Source of the DNA: Streptomyces candidus
Lineage (GTDB): Bacteria > Actinomycetota > Actinomycetes > Streptomycetales > Streptomycetaceae
Direction of reading: 5' to 3'
NCBI RefSeq assembly: GCF_014207445.1
Contig: NZ_JACHEM010000003.1
Span: 1 to 64,000 of the forward strand
Length of the DNA stretch: 64,000 bases
Below, piece by piece: positions 7,731-15,521 of the stretch (positions are counted from its first letter, which is position 1; every line of letters begins with the position of its first letter). A program made the position numbers and the translations under genes. Below the pieces are notes generated by a model. That model had not been told where the DNA came from, ran no database searches, and saw only the letters and a list, made by a program, of their open reading frames with translations.

Positions 7731-8963
7731 CTATCCCCTGCTGTCCTCGGCGTCGATGCCCAGGCCCGGCAGTACGTCCGGGAGGATGGGCGGAATCGTG
7801 ACGTCGGGGACGGCCGGCCCGGGGGGCTTGGCCGGGGCGGACGGCGCGTCGGGTTTGTCGGGCGCGGGCGGGTCGAGCAGGTCGCCGGCTCCGCCGACGA
7901 GGTTCTCGGACGGGGCACCGTCCGAGGACGACGCGGGCGGGGGTGTGCTGTCGGGCCTGCCTCCCTGTTGCGGTGCGCCGGGTGTGCTGCCGGGGGCGGC
8001 GGGACGGGTCCCGTCGGTCCGGTGCGGGGTGCCCGGGCGGTCCTTGTGGGTGCTCGGAGCGGCCGGCTTCTGGTCCGGCTGCGGCGGCTTGGGCAGCAGG
8101 GACTGGAGTGGGGCCACCTTCTGGTCTATGGCGTCGAACACCGAACTCACCTGCGAGCCGACGTCGCCCAACTGCGGGGGCAGCAGGCTGCGCAGGCTGC
8201 TCCAACTCTCCCGGTGGGACTGGGAGAAGGCGGTCAGCGCCTGGATGGGGCCGATGTCGCCGTCTCTCTCGTACGCCTCGTAGAGGAGCCGGTGGCCCTC
8301 ACTGACGTCGTGCTTCATGCCGTTCAACGTGCGCCGTACTTCGCCCAGTTGCTCGTGGTCGAGGTCGGCGGCCCTGCCCCGCTCCATGAGGCGTCTTGCC
8401 TCCTGGAGTCTGGTGGACGCCTGGTCGAGGTAGATCTGGCCCCGGTCGGACTCGTCGCCCGCCATGGTGAGCTTCAGATCTTCCATGCCGCGCTTGAGCC
8501 CGTACAGCGAATCACCGGGGAGGGCGTTGGAGCTGGCGGCGGCCACGCCGCTGAAGGCTCCGGCCGCCACGCCCACGGTGAGTCCGCCCGCCGCGAGGCC
8601 TTTCGACCAGCGGGAGCGGGGGCGCAGTTTGCGGAGGGCGGTGGCCCGGTGGGCTCCCCGCCCCGTGCGCTGTTCGGGCACCTGAGGGCCGGTGGGCCCT
8701 GCCGCGGTGCCTTCCAGCATCATGGCTTCCATGGCGGCGACGAGCTGCGCCCGTTGCACCACTTTGACCTCGGGGTCCATCTCCGGTGCGGGCAGGTCGC
8801 CAAGACCCGCGGCCAGGGACAGCAGTGTCCCCTGGTCGGCAGACCTTTCGGCTGCTCCGGCCGTACCTTCGGGCTGTTCGGCCGCCGTGCCCTGGAGTTC
8901 CTGATCCTCCAGCGCCTGGGCGAAGGCGTTGGCCCGCCGGTGCGCCGATACGTTCGCGATCAC
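7731..8963 (-). CDS. rsbN: RsbN, anti-sigma factor for BldN (DUF5667 protein)
   Basis: A 410-residue single-pass membrane protein directly downstream of bldN. The N-terminal ~110 residues are cytoplasmic (SAHRRANAFAQALED at the start), a transmembrane helix runs over residues 121-144 (GLAAGGLTVGVAAGAFSGVA), then a DUF5667-like helical extracytoplasmic domain (NALPGDSLYGLKRGMED) and a Pro-rich tail. In Streptomyces venezuelae RsbN sequesters BldN and so delays chaplin and rodlin expression. GTG 8963 is the start: GAGGAGGT lies 7 bases upstream, and the upstream alternative GTG overlaps that ribosome site. An ECF-type promoter candidate lies ahead of it. Confidence 0.88.
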   Translation of the reverse strand: MIANVSAHRRANAFAQALEDQELQGTAAEQPEGTAGAAERSADQGTLLSLAAGLGDLPAPEMDPEVKVVQRAQLVAAMEAMMLEGTAAGPTGPQVPEQRTGRGAHRATALRKLRPRSRWSKGLAAGGLTVGVAAGAFSGVAAASSNALPGDSLYGLKRGMEDLKLTMAGDESDRGQIYLDQASTRLQEARRLMERGRAADLDHEQLGEVRRTLNGMKHDVSEGHRLLYEAYERDGDIGPIQALTAFSQSHRESWSSLRSLLPPQLGDVGSQVSSVFDAIDQKVAPLQSLLPKPPQPDQKPAAPSTHKDRPGTPHRTDGTRPAAPGSTPGAPQQGGRPDSTPPPASSSDGAPSENLVGGAGDLLDPPAPDKPDAPSAPAKPPGPAVPDVTIPPILPDVLPGLGIDAEDSRG

Positions 8964-9093
8964 TGGCGGCACCTCCTCTCATCATGACGATCGACTCCCC
9001 GGGTGATCCGGAAGGTTGCACGCCATGGAAGCATCCACCCGAATGGGTGAGTGGCTGCGGGCATGGCGTGACCGCAGGGAGCCTGCATCCCGC

Positions 9094-9122
9094 ACAACGA
9101 GCCGCCGGGCACTTGGGTTACG
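9094..9122 (-). promoter_or_regulatory. Candidate ECF-sigma promoter upstream of rsbN
   Basis: On the minus strand CGTAAC (9117-9122) and CGTTGT (9094-9099) are separated by 17 bases. AAC at -35 and CGT at -10 are the hallmarks of ECF sigma promoters. The element sits in the 250-bp bldN-rsbN gap, about 130 bases ahead of the rsbN start. Published work reports that rsbN is itself a BldN target; that this is the site is inference. Confidence 0.5.
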
Positions 9123-9213
9123 GACGAAAGATGATCCGACTGCCGAAGATGTCAGGCTTCGACAGCCGGTGATCGAACGGTCACCTTGTGTCAGAGACGA
9201 CCGGAGGTGGCGG

Positions 9214-9999
9214 TCACCTGGCGTCGTCGGGGAGCAGGCGGGCCAGGGTGCGGACGGCCCGGTACTGGAGGGTCTTGATCGCGCCCTCGTTCTTGCCCAT
9301 GACGCGGGCCGTCTCGGCGACCGAGAGGCCTTGCAGGAAGCGGAGTGTGACGCACTCCTGCTGCTGCGGGTTGAGCTTGCGCACGGCTTCCAGCAGGGCC
9401 GCGTTGGAGAGCGACTCCAGGACGGAGTCCTCCGGACTGCGCTCGACCTCGTTGGCGTCGAGCATTTCGCCCGTGGTCACTTCGAGCCTGAACCGGCTCG
9501 ATTTGAAGTGGTCCGCGACCAGGTTCCGGGCGATGGTGACCAGCCAGGCGCCGAAATCGCGGCCCTGCCAGGTGAAGGTGGAGATCCTCCGCAGGGCGCG
9601 CAGGAACGTCTCGCTGGTCAGGTCTTCTGCTGTCGCCTTTCCGCCGACGCGGTAGTAGATGTAGCGGTAGACCGTGTCGCTGTACTGGTCGTAGAGGCGG
9701 CCGAAGGCATCGGCTTCGCCTCCCTGGGCGCGCTCGACCAGATCCATCATGCGCGCGCTGTCGCTGTCGGCGGTGGGCCGACGGACGGTGGACGTGCCGG
9801 TGCCCGAGCTGCCGGTGCCACGGCTACGTCTGCCGACGGCGGCACCGCCGTCGGCGAGGGCATAGCAGGGTCCGGCAGGTAGAGGGGTGGCAAAGGCGGG
9901 GACGGCGTACGCGGTGGGGACGAAGCCGCGCAGACGGTTTGCGACCGTTGCGCGCAGCGTAGCCAGGCCCGAGGCGTCAACCCCGACGTGTGGGTACAC
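9214..9999 (-). CDS. bldN: BldN, developmental ECF sigma factor
   Basis: A 261-residue ECF sigma factor. The N-terminal ~85 residues (YPHVGVDASGLATLRAT onward) form the unusual extension known from BldN/AdsA, which is proteolytically removed in S. coelicolor. Region 2 follows (DAFGRLYDQYSDTVYRYIYY, DLTSETFLRALRRI), then region 4 with QGLSVAETARVMGKNEGAIK as the helix-turn-helix. BldN drives chaplin and rodlin genes for aerial growth. The GTG start at 9999 has GGGAG just upstream. rsbN follows 250 bases downstream on the same strand. Confidence 0.95.
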   Translation of the reverse strand: MYPHVGVDASGLATLRATVANRLRGFVPTAYAVPAFATPLPAGPCYALADGGAAVGRRSRGTGSSGTGTSTVRRPTADSDSARMMDLVERAQGGEADAFGRLYDQYSDTVYRYIYYRVGGKATAEDLTSETFLRALRRISTFTWQGRDFGAWLVTIARNLVADHFKSSRFRLEVTTGEMLDANEVERSPEDSVLESLSNAALLEAVRKLNPQQQECVTLRFLQGLSVAETARVMGKNEGAIKTLQYRAVRTLARLLPDDAR

Positions 10000-10313
10000 G
10001 GGACTCCCAGAGGCAGAGCTTCCATCACGTGCAGTACCGGACTGTTCACTCGTGATGCTGATGAATGGGTTCCGGAATGCGTCTGAGGAGAATAACGCTT
10101 CGTACAGGCAGCGCTACACCCAGTTGCTCAAATCACCGTTTCCGTCTCTTCTGTTACGTCTAGGCGACGTATCAAGTAGCAGTTCGTGACCACTTGTTGA
10201 TCAGATCGGGCCTCGAACTGTCTGGTTGCCCGATCTGTTGTGGCCGAGTGCCGGGGAGAGGACTGACGGTGGAGGGGCCGGGGTAAGCCCTGTGGATTGG
10301 CCGTACGACGGCG

Positions 10314-10356
10314 AAGGGCCGGGCGCACCCCGGGAGGTGGGGCGCGCCCGGCCCTT
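10314..10356. terminator. Hairpin downstream of the HAD gene
   Basis: AAGGGCCGGGCGC and GCGCGCCCGGCCCTT can form a stem of about 13 bp around a GC-rich loop. It lies between the minus-strand HAD gene (stop at 10447) and bldN, and is probably the HAD gene's terminator. The 10000-10310 stretch otherwise holds the presumed bldN promoter region, in which I could not pick out a certain promoter or BldD site. Confidence 0.55.
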
Positions 10357-10446
10357 GTGCGTGCCGGTTGCGGTTTCTTTCGTACGGAAGCGGAATGTGG
10401 CGGCCGGCGGCGGACGGCCCGTGCGGTCCGGCGGGACCGCGCGGGC

Positions 10447-11406
10447 TCAGCGGCGGCGGCGGTGCAGTGCGAGGGCCGCCGCGGTGCCGCCCGCGAGGGC
10501 GCCGACACCGGCCGCGGCGGGGATGCCCACCTTGGCGGCCTTGCGTCCGGTGCGGTAGTCGCGCAGCCGCCACTCGCGTTCGCGGGCGTACTTGCGGAGC
10601 TTGGCGTCCGGGTTGATCGCGTACGGGTGGCCGACGAGCGAGAGCATCGGGATGTCGTTGTGGCTGTCGCTGTACGCGGCGCAGCGGGTGAGGTCGAGTC
10701 CCTCGGCGGCGGAGAGCGCGCGCACCGCCTCCGCCTTCGCGGGGCCGTGCAGCGGTTCGCCGACCAGGCGGCCGGTGTAGATCCCGTCGTGGGACTCGGC
10801 GACGGTGCCGAGCGCGCCGGTCAGGCCGAGGCGCCGGGCGATGATGGTGGCCGTTTCGACGGGGGCGGCCGTCACCAGCCAGACCTTCTGGCCCGCGTCG
10901 AGGTGGGCCTGGGCGAGGGCGCGGGTGCCGGGCCAGATGCGCTCGGCCATGTACTCGTCGTAGATCTCCTCGCCGATGGTCATCAGCTCGGAGACCTTGT
11001 GGCCCTTGACGATGGACAGCGCGCTCTCGCGGGCGTCCTGCATGTGCTCGGGGTCCTCGACCCCGGCCAGCCGGAACCAGGCTTGCTGCCAGGCGAAGCG
11101 GGCCAGTTCCTGGCGTTCGAAGAAATGCCGCTTGTAGAGGCCGCGGCCGAAGTGGAAGATCGCGGCGCCCTGCATGACGGTGTTGTCGAGGTCGAAGAAG
11201 GCGGCGGCCTCGGTGTCGCCGTGGACGGGGAAGTCGGGCTCGGGAGTCGTTTCGTCCGGAGCCCCGGGGCCGGCGGCGCGGGCCGCGTCCAGCTCTTCGA
11301 GTTCCAGTGACGACTTGCGTGCTGCTTCGGCTGCAGCCTCGCCCGCCAGCACGCTCCGTGCGGTCGCGGAGCGCCTACGGGGGGTGAGCCATCCCAGTGC
11401 GGCCAT
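10447..11406 (-). CDS. HAD superfamily IB hydrolase (SerB/PSPase-like)
   Basis: A 319-residue protein. Residues 1-60 are basic and low in complexity. The HAD domain has [11 protein letters not shown] (DxD nucleophile) near residue 68, [10 protein letters not shown] (motif II) near 177, a conserved Lys in GPAKAEAV, and [12 protein letters not shown] (GDxxxD-like motif IV) near 242, as in the HAD-SF-IB phosphoserine-phosphatase-like group. A short hydrophobic segment follows near the C terminus ([20 protein letters not shown]), suggesting membrane association, and the protein ends HRRRR. It sits divergently from the glutaredoxin gene. The substrate is unknown. Confidence 0.85.
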   Translation of the reverse strand: MAALGWLTPRRRSATARSVLAGEAAAEAARKSSLELEELDAARAAGPGAPDETTPEPDFPVHGDTEAAAFFDLDNTVMQGAAIFHFGRGLYKRHFFERQELARFAWQQAWFRLAGVEDPEHMQDARESALSIVKGHKVSELMTIGEEIYDEYMAERIWPGTRALAQAHLDAGQKVWLVTAAPVETATIIARRLGLTGALGTVAESHDGIYTGRLVGEPLHGPAKAEAVRALSAAEGLDLTRCAAYSDSHNDIPMLSLVGHPYAINPDAKLRKYAREREWRLRDYRTGRKAAKVGIPAAAGVGALAGGTAAALALHRRRR

Positions 11407-11583
11407 GTCGTGAGCATAGCCATTCTGTTCGGGAGTTCCTGAGCGGGAGGGCTGCGGAGGTGTGAACTCTCCGGGGCGGGGGTGTGACGGAGATCGGGTA
11501 CGGAGATCGCGTACCGGACGGTGTGGGGGACCGTGTCCGGCGTCGCCCGGGGAGGAACGCGGCGGGGCGGCGAGAATGGGGGG

Positions 11584-11862
11584 ATGTCTCCTTTGCTGCG
11601 GCGCAACAAGAAGAAGGAGCCGGGGCAGCGGCTCGTCACATTGATCGGGAAGCCCGGGTGCCATCTGTGCGACGACGCGCGGGTGGTCGTCGAGGAGGTG
11701 TGCGGGGAGCTGGGGGTGGCCTGGGAGGAGAAGGACATCTCGGTGGACGAGGAGCTGTACCGGCACTACTGGGAGCAGATTCCGGTGGTCCTGGTGGACG
11801 GGGAGCAGCACACGTTCTGGAAGGTGGACGGGGCGAGGCTGCGGAGGGAACTGGGGGCGTAG
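11584..11862 (+). CDS. Glutaredoxin family protein
   Basis: A 92-residue thioredoxin-fold protein with redox motif CHLC at about residues 27-30 ([13 protein letters not shown]) and the cis-Pro region QIPVVLVDG near 66. It resembles the YruB/DUF836 glutaredoxin-like group found across actinobacteria. ATG 11584 is preferred over the upstream 11521 start because the added residues are not family-like and lie in the divergent promoter region. It is located just upstream of the redox-sensing rex operon, though not overlapping it. Confidence 0.85.
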   Translation: MSPLLRRNKKKEPGQRLVTLIGKPGCHLCDDARVVVEEVCGELGVAWEEKDISVDEELYRHYWEQIPVVLVDGEQHTFWKVDGARLRRELGA

Positions 11863-12157
11863 GGAGAGGGCCGGGGTGGTGCACGGGGGCGACGGGGCGC
11901 CCGGCCCCGGTGAGGGGCGCACCGGGGGCCTGCGCGGTGGCCGGTCGGCCGAGGGGCGGCGCGAGGGGAGAGGGAAGGCTCGGGGCGGCGTACCATCGGT
12001 GGTGGTTTGGGTTGGCTTGGGGGCTGATTTGTGGGGGGAGTGTCCGGGTTTGCTCCCGAAGCTCGCGCGACGTCGCCGCACCTGTTCCGGTTCCCCTATT
12101 ACGGGCCGTGAGCGCGTGACCCCGGTCACTTTGCTTGGACAAATCGGACACCATCTT

Positions 12158-12173
12158 TGTGCACGCGTTCACA
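12158..12173. promoter_or_regulatory. Rex operator (ROP) upstream of rex
   Basis: TGTGCACGCGTTCACA matches the published Rex operator TGTGAACGCGTTCACA at 15 of 16 positions and is flanked by further dyad symmetry (TT...AA). It lies 78 bases before the rex start. A weak promoter pair, TTGTGC at 12157-12162 and TAGCCT at 12180-12185 (17-bp spacer), would be covered by it, consistent with autorepression when NADH is low. The rest of the 388-bp gap (11863-12250) is GC-rich with no gene I can support. Confidence 0.92.
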
Positions 12174-12250
12174 AAGACATAGCCTGCATTCGACGGGGCG
12201 GTCCTGGGACTTACGGCCGCCTGCAGCCCCGCTCATCCCGCAGGAGCACC

Positions 12251-13024
12251 GTGGCAACTGGCCGAACTCACCGACCGGCGACCCGCAGCCGAGGCATTCC
12301 CGAGGCCACCGTCGCCCGCCTTCCGCTGTATCTGCGCGCCCTCACCGCGCTCTCCGAGCGCTCGGTTCCGACCGTGTCCTCGGAGGAGCTGGCCGCAGCC
12401 GCGGGGGTCAATTCCGCGAAGCTGCGGAAGGACTTCTCGTACCTGGGGTCCTACGGCACCCGGGGCGTGGGCTACGACGTCGAGTACCTCGTCTACCAGA
12501 TCTCGCGTGAGCTGGGCCTCACCCAGGACTGGCCGGTCGTCATCGTCGGCATCGGAAACCTCGGCGCGGCGCTGGCCAACTACGGCGGTTTCGCCTCCCG
12601 CGGATTCCGGGTGGCCGCCCTCATCGACGCCGACCCCGCGATGGCCGGAAAGCCTGTCGCCGGGATGCCCGTCCAGCACACGGACGAGCTGGAGAAGATC
12701 ATCGAGGAGAACGGTGTCTCCATCGGAGTCATCGCCACTCCGGCGGGCGCCGCACAGCAGGTCAGCGAGCGGCTGATCGCGGCCGGCGTGACGTCGATCC
12801 TCAACTTCGCCCCGACCGTCCTCCAGGTGCCCGAGGGGGTGGACGTGCGCAAGGTCGACCTGTCGATCGAGCTGCAGATCCTCGCCTTCCACGAGCAGCG
12901 CAAGGCCGGTGACGCCGAGGCCGCCGCCGCTGCCCTGCTGCCGCCCGCCGCGCGCCGTGCGGCCGAGGCCGCCGCGAACCGGAAGGGACCCGACGGCGAC
13001 GTGCCCGCCGTGATGCCGGCATGA
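12251..13024 (+). CDS. rex: Redox-sensing transcriptional repressor Rex
   Basis: A 257-residue NADH/NAD+ sensor. The N-terminal winged helix (residues ~15-80) contains RLPLYLRAL, SEELAAAAGVNSAKLRKDFS and LGSYGTRGVGYDV. The Rossmann domain shows VVIVGIGNLGAAL (GxGxxG) near 97. High NADH releases Rex from its operators, derepressing respiratory genes such as cydABCD and rex-hem itself in S. coelicolor. GTG 12251 is used, after CAGGAGC. The tail from about 220 is Ala-rich and variable. The stop codon overlaps the hemA start (ATGA). Confidence 0.96.
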   Translation: MATGRTHRPATRSRGIPEATVARLPLYLRALTALSERSVPTVSSEELAAAAGVNSAKLRKDFSYLGSYGTRGVGYDVEYLVYQISRELGLTQDWPVVIVGIGNLGAALANYGGFASRGFRVAALIDADPAMAGKPVAGMPVQHTDELEKIIEENGVSIGVIATPAGAAQQVSERLIAAGVTSILNFAPTVLQVPEGVDVRKVDLSIELQILAFHEQRKAGDAEAAAAALLPPAARRAAEAAANRKGPDGDVPAVMPA

Positions 13025-14550
13025 GCCTCCTGGTCGTCGGGCTGAGCCACCGCAGTGCCCCCGTCAGCGTGCTGGAGCGTGCCTCGCTCGCCGCGGACGC
13101 CAAGGCGAAGCTGCTGCAGGACACCCTCGCCTCCGAGCCCGCCGCCGAGGCGACCGTGCTCGCCACCTGCAACCGCATCGAGCTGTACGCCGACGTGGAG
13201 AAGTTCCACGCGGGTGTGGCCGAGCTCTCGACGCTGCTCGCCCAGCACAGCGGCGTGGGGCTGGAGGAGCTGACTCCTTATCTCTACGTGCACTACGAGG
13301 ACAGGGCGGTCCACCACCTGTTCTCGGTGGCCTGCGGCCTCGACTCGATGGTCGTCGGCGAGGGGCAGATCCTCGGACAGATCAAGGACGCGCTCGCCCT
13401 CGGGCAGGAACTGCACACCGCGGGCCGCCTGATCAACGACCTGTTCCAGCAGGCCCTGCGCGTCGGCAAGCGGGCGCACTCCGAGACCGGGATCGACCGG
13501 GCCGGACAGTCGCTGGTGACCTTCGGCCTGGAACAGCTCGCCGACGGCGCGCCGGTGGCCGAGTGGGCCGTCGGCAAGCGGGCACTGGTCATCGGCGCCG
13601 GTTCCATGTCCTCCCTCGCCGCGGCGACCCTCGCACGGGTCGGCGTGGCCGAGGTCGTGGTCGCGAACCGGACGGCCGAGCGGGCCGAGCGGCTCGCCGG
13701 GATCCTGAACCAGTCCGGAGGCACCGCCCGTGCGGTGCCGATGGACGACGTGGCCCGGGAACTGACACGAGTCGACGTCGCGATCTCGTGCACCGGGGCG
13801 ACCGGCCTCGTACTGACCGTGGAGGACGTGGCGGACGCCCTGGGCGTACCCGCCGACACGGCCGCCGCGCAGACCGCGCCCGGTCACGTACCGCAGATGC
13901 GGACCGAGCCCGACGCGGGCTCCCTCGAACTGCACGGCGCGTGGGCCGACAACGGCGAGGCGGCGGCGCAGTCCGTACGCACGCCCAAGCCGGTCGGCGC
14001 CGAAGGGGCCGCGGTGCGTCTCGCGCTGCTGGACCTCGCCATGCCGCGCGACATCGACGGCGCCGCTCACCGGCTCGACGGCGTGCGGCTGGTGGACATC
14101 GAGTCGCTCGCCGACGCGGCCGCGGACGCACCCATGGCCGCCGACGTGGAACTGGTGCGCGGGATCGTCGCGGCGGAGGTGGCCGCTTTCGGGGCCGCCC
14201 AGCGGGCCGCGCAGATCACGCCGACCGTGGTGGCGCTGCGCAGCATGGCCGCCGACGTCGTGACCAACGAGGTCGCGCGGCTGGAGGGCCGGCTCCCCGG
14301 CCTGGACGCCAAGCAGCGGGCCGAGATCACGCAGACCGTACGACGCGTGGTCGACAAGCTGCTGCACGCGCCGACCGTACGGGTCAAGCAGCTGGCCAGC
14401 GAGCCCGGCGGCGCCGGGTACGCCGACGCCCTGCGCGAGCTCTTCGACCTCGACCCGCAGACGGTCGCGGCGGTGAGCAGGGCCGATGCGCCCAAGGACG
14501 ACTTGAACGACACCACCGGTGCCGAGAGCGCGAAGAGAGGGCGGGCATGA
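13021..14550 (+). CDS. hemA: Glutamyl-tRNA reductase
   Basis: The first enzyme of the C5 heme pathway: it reduces glutamyl-tRNA(Glu) to glutamate-1-semialdehyde with NADPH. The N-terminal LLVVGLSHRSAPVSVLER, the catalytic Cys in VLATCNRIELY (residue ~50), GQILGQIKDAL, the NADPH site ALVIGAGSMSSLAA, and the C-terminal dimerisation helix region are all visible. At 509 residues it is longer than the ~420 typical, because about 60 Ala/Pro-rich residues are inserted between about 281 and 340, before LLDLAMPRDID. It overlaps rex and hemC by ATGA at both ends, so translation is coupled. Confidence 0.96.
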   Translation: MSLLVVGLSHRSAPVSVLERASLAADAKAKLLQDTLASEPAAEATVLATCNRIELYADVEKFHAGVAELSTLLAQHSGVGLEELTPYLYVHYEDRAVHHLFSVACGLDSMVVGEGQILGQIKDALALGQELHTAGRLINDLFQQALRVGKRAHSETGIDRAGQSLVTFGLEQLADGAPVAEWAVGKRALVIGAGSMSSLAAATLARVGVAEVVVANRTAERAERLAGILNQSGGTARAVPMDDVARELTRVDVAISCTGATGLVLTVEDVADALGVPADTAAAQTAPGHVPQMRTEPDAGSLELHGAWADNGEAAAQSVRTPKPVGAEGAAVRLALLDLAMPRDIDGAAHRLDGVRLVDIESLADAAADAPMAADVELVRGIVAAEVAAFGAAQRAAQITPTVVALRSMAADVVTNEVARLEGRLPGLDAKQRAEITQTVRRVVDKLLHAPTVRVKQLASEPGGAGYADALRELFDLDPQTVAAVSRADAPKDDLNDTTGAESAKRGRA

Positions 14551-15521
14551 CTGAAGCCGCTGAGGCCAACACGGCCTTGAAGCTGGGGACTCGGCGCAGC
14601 AGGCTGGCCATGGCCCAGTCCGGACATGTCGCCGACGCGGTGCGCGCACTGACCGGCCGCGAGGTCGAGTTGGTGGAGATCACCACCTACGGCGACGTGT
14701 CGAAGGAGCAGCTCGCACAGATCGGCGGGACGGGCGTCTTCGTCACGGCACTGCGCGACGCGCTGCTGAAGGGGGAGGTGGACTTCGCGGTGCATTCGCT
14801 GAAGGACCTGCCGACCGCGCAGCCCGACGACCTCGCGCTGGCCGCCGTACCCCCGCGGGAGGACCCGCGGGACGTACTGGTGGCACGCGACGGGCTGACC
14901 TTCGCGCAGCTGCCCGACGGCGCCCGCGTCGGCACGGGCTCGCCGCGCCGCATGGCCCAGCTGAACGCGTACGCGCGCGGTCACGGGCTGAACATCCAGA
15001 CCGTGCCGATCCGGGGCAACATCGACACCCGGGTCGGATACGTACGCAGCGGCGAACTGGACGCGGTGGTTCTCGCCGCGGCCGGGCTGCGCCGTATCGG
15101 CAGGGTCGACGAGGTGTCCGAGTTCCTGGACACCGACGTGGTCCTGCCCGCCCCCGGCCAGGGGGCACTGGCCATCGAGTGCGCGGCGGACAACGCCGAC
15201 CTCGCCGCCATGCTCGCCCAACTCGACGACCCGCACACGCGGTGCGCCGTGACGGCCGAGCGAGCCCTGCTCGCCGCCCTGGAAGCCGGTTGCAGCGCAC
15301 CTGTGGGTGCGTTGGCCGACTTGCTGGTTGACGGGCAGATTGTCAATCAAATGCGCCTGCGGGGTGTCGTCGGCTCGACCGACGGCACCGAGCTGGTGCA
15401 GCTGTCCACTACCGGTCCCGTACCCACGTCGCACCACGCCGCGGAGGCTTTCGGGCGCGAACTCGCGTCCGAGATGCTCGCCAAGGGTGCGGCCGGTCTT
15501 ATGGGGGAGCGAGCACTTTGA
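14547..15521 (+). CDS. hemC: Porphobilinogen deaminase (hydroxymethylbilane synthase)
   Basis: A 324-residue enzyme that polymerises four porphobilinogen units to hydroxymethylbilane. Signatures are LGTRRSRLAMAQ at the N terminus, DFAVHSLKDLPT (catalytic Asp region) near residue 90, GTGSPRRMAQL, and the dipyrromethane cofactor Cys in ALEAGCSAPVGAL near 250. ATG 14547 overlaps the hemA stop. The 3' end overlaps the TTG start of the hemD fusion. It sits in the Rex-controlled rex-hemACD operon. Confidence 0.96.
   Translation: MTEAAEANTALKLGTRRSRLAMAQSGHVADAVRALTGREVELVEITTYGDVSKEQLAQIGGTGVFVTALRDALLKGEVDFAVHSLKDLPTAQPDDLALAAVPPREDPRDVLVARDGLTFAQLPDGARVGTGSPRRMAQLNAYARGHGLNIQTVPIRGNIDTRVGYVRSGELDAVVLAAAGLRRIGRVDEVSEFLDTDVVLPAPGQGALAIECAADNADLAAMLAQLDDPHTRCAVTAERALLAALEAGCSAPVGALADLLVDGQIVNQMRLRGVVGSTDGTELVQLSTTGPVPTSHHAAEAFGRELASEMLAKGAAGLMGERAL

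Noticed and set aside
10000..10200. A BldD operator ahead of bldN
   Set aside because: Some short dyads such as TCACTCGTGA exist, but none matches the BldD consensus well enough to claim.
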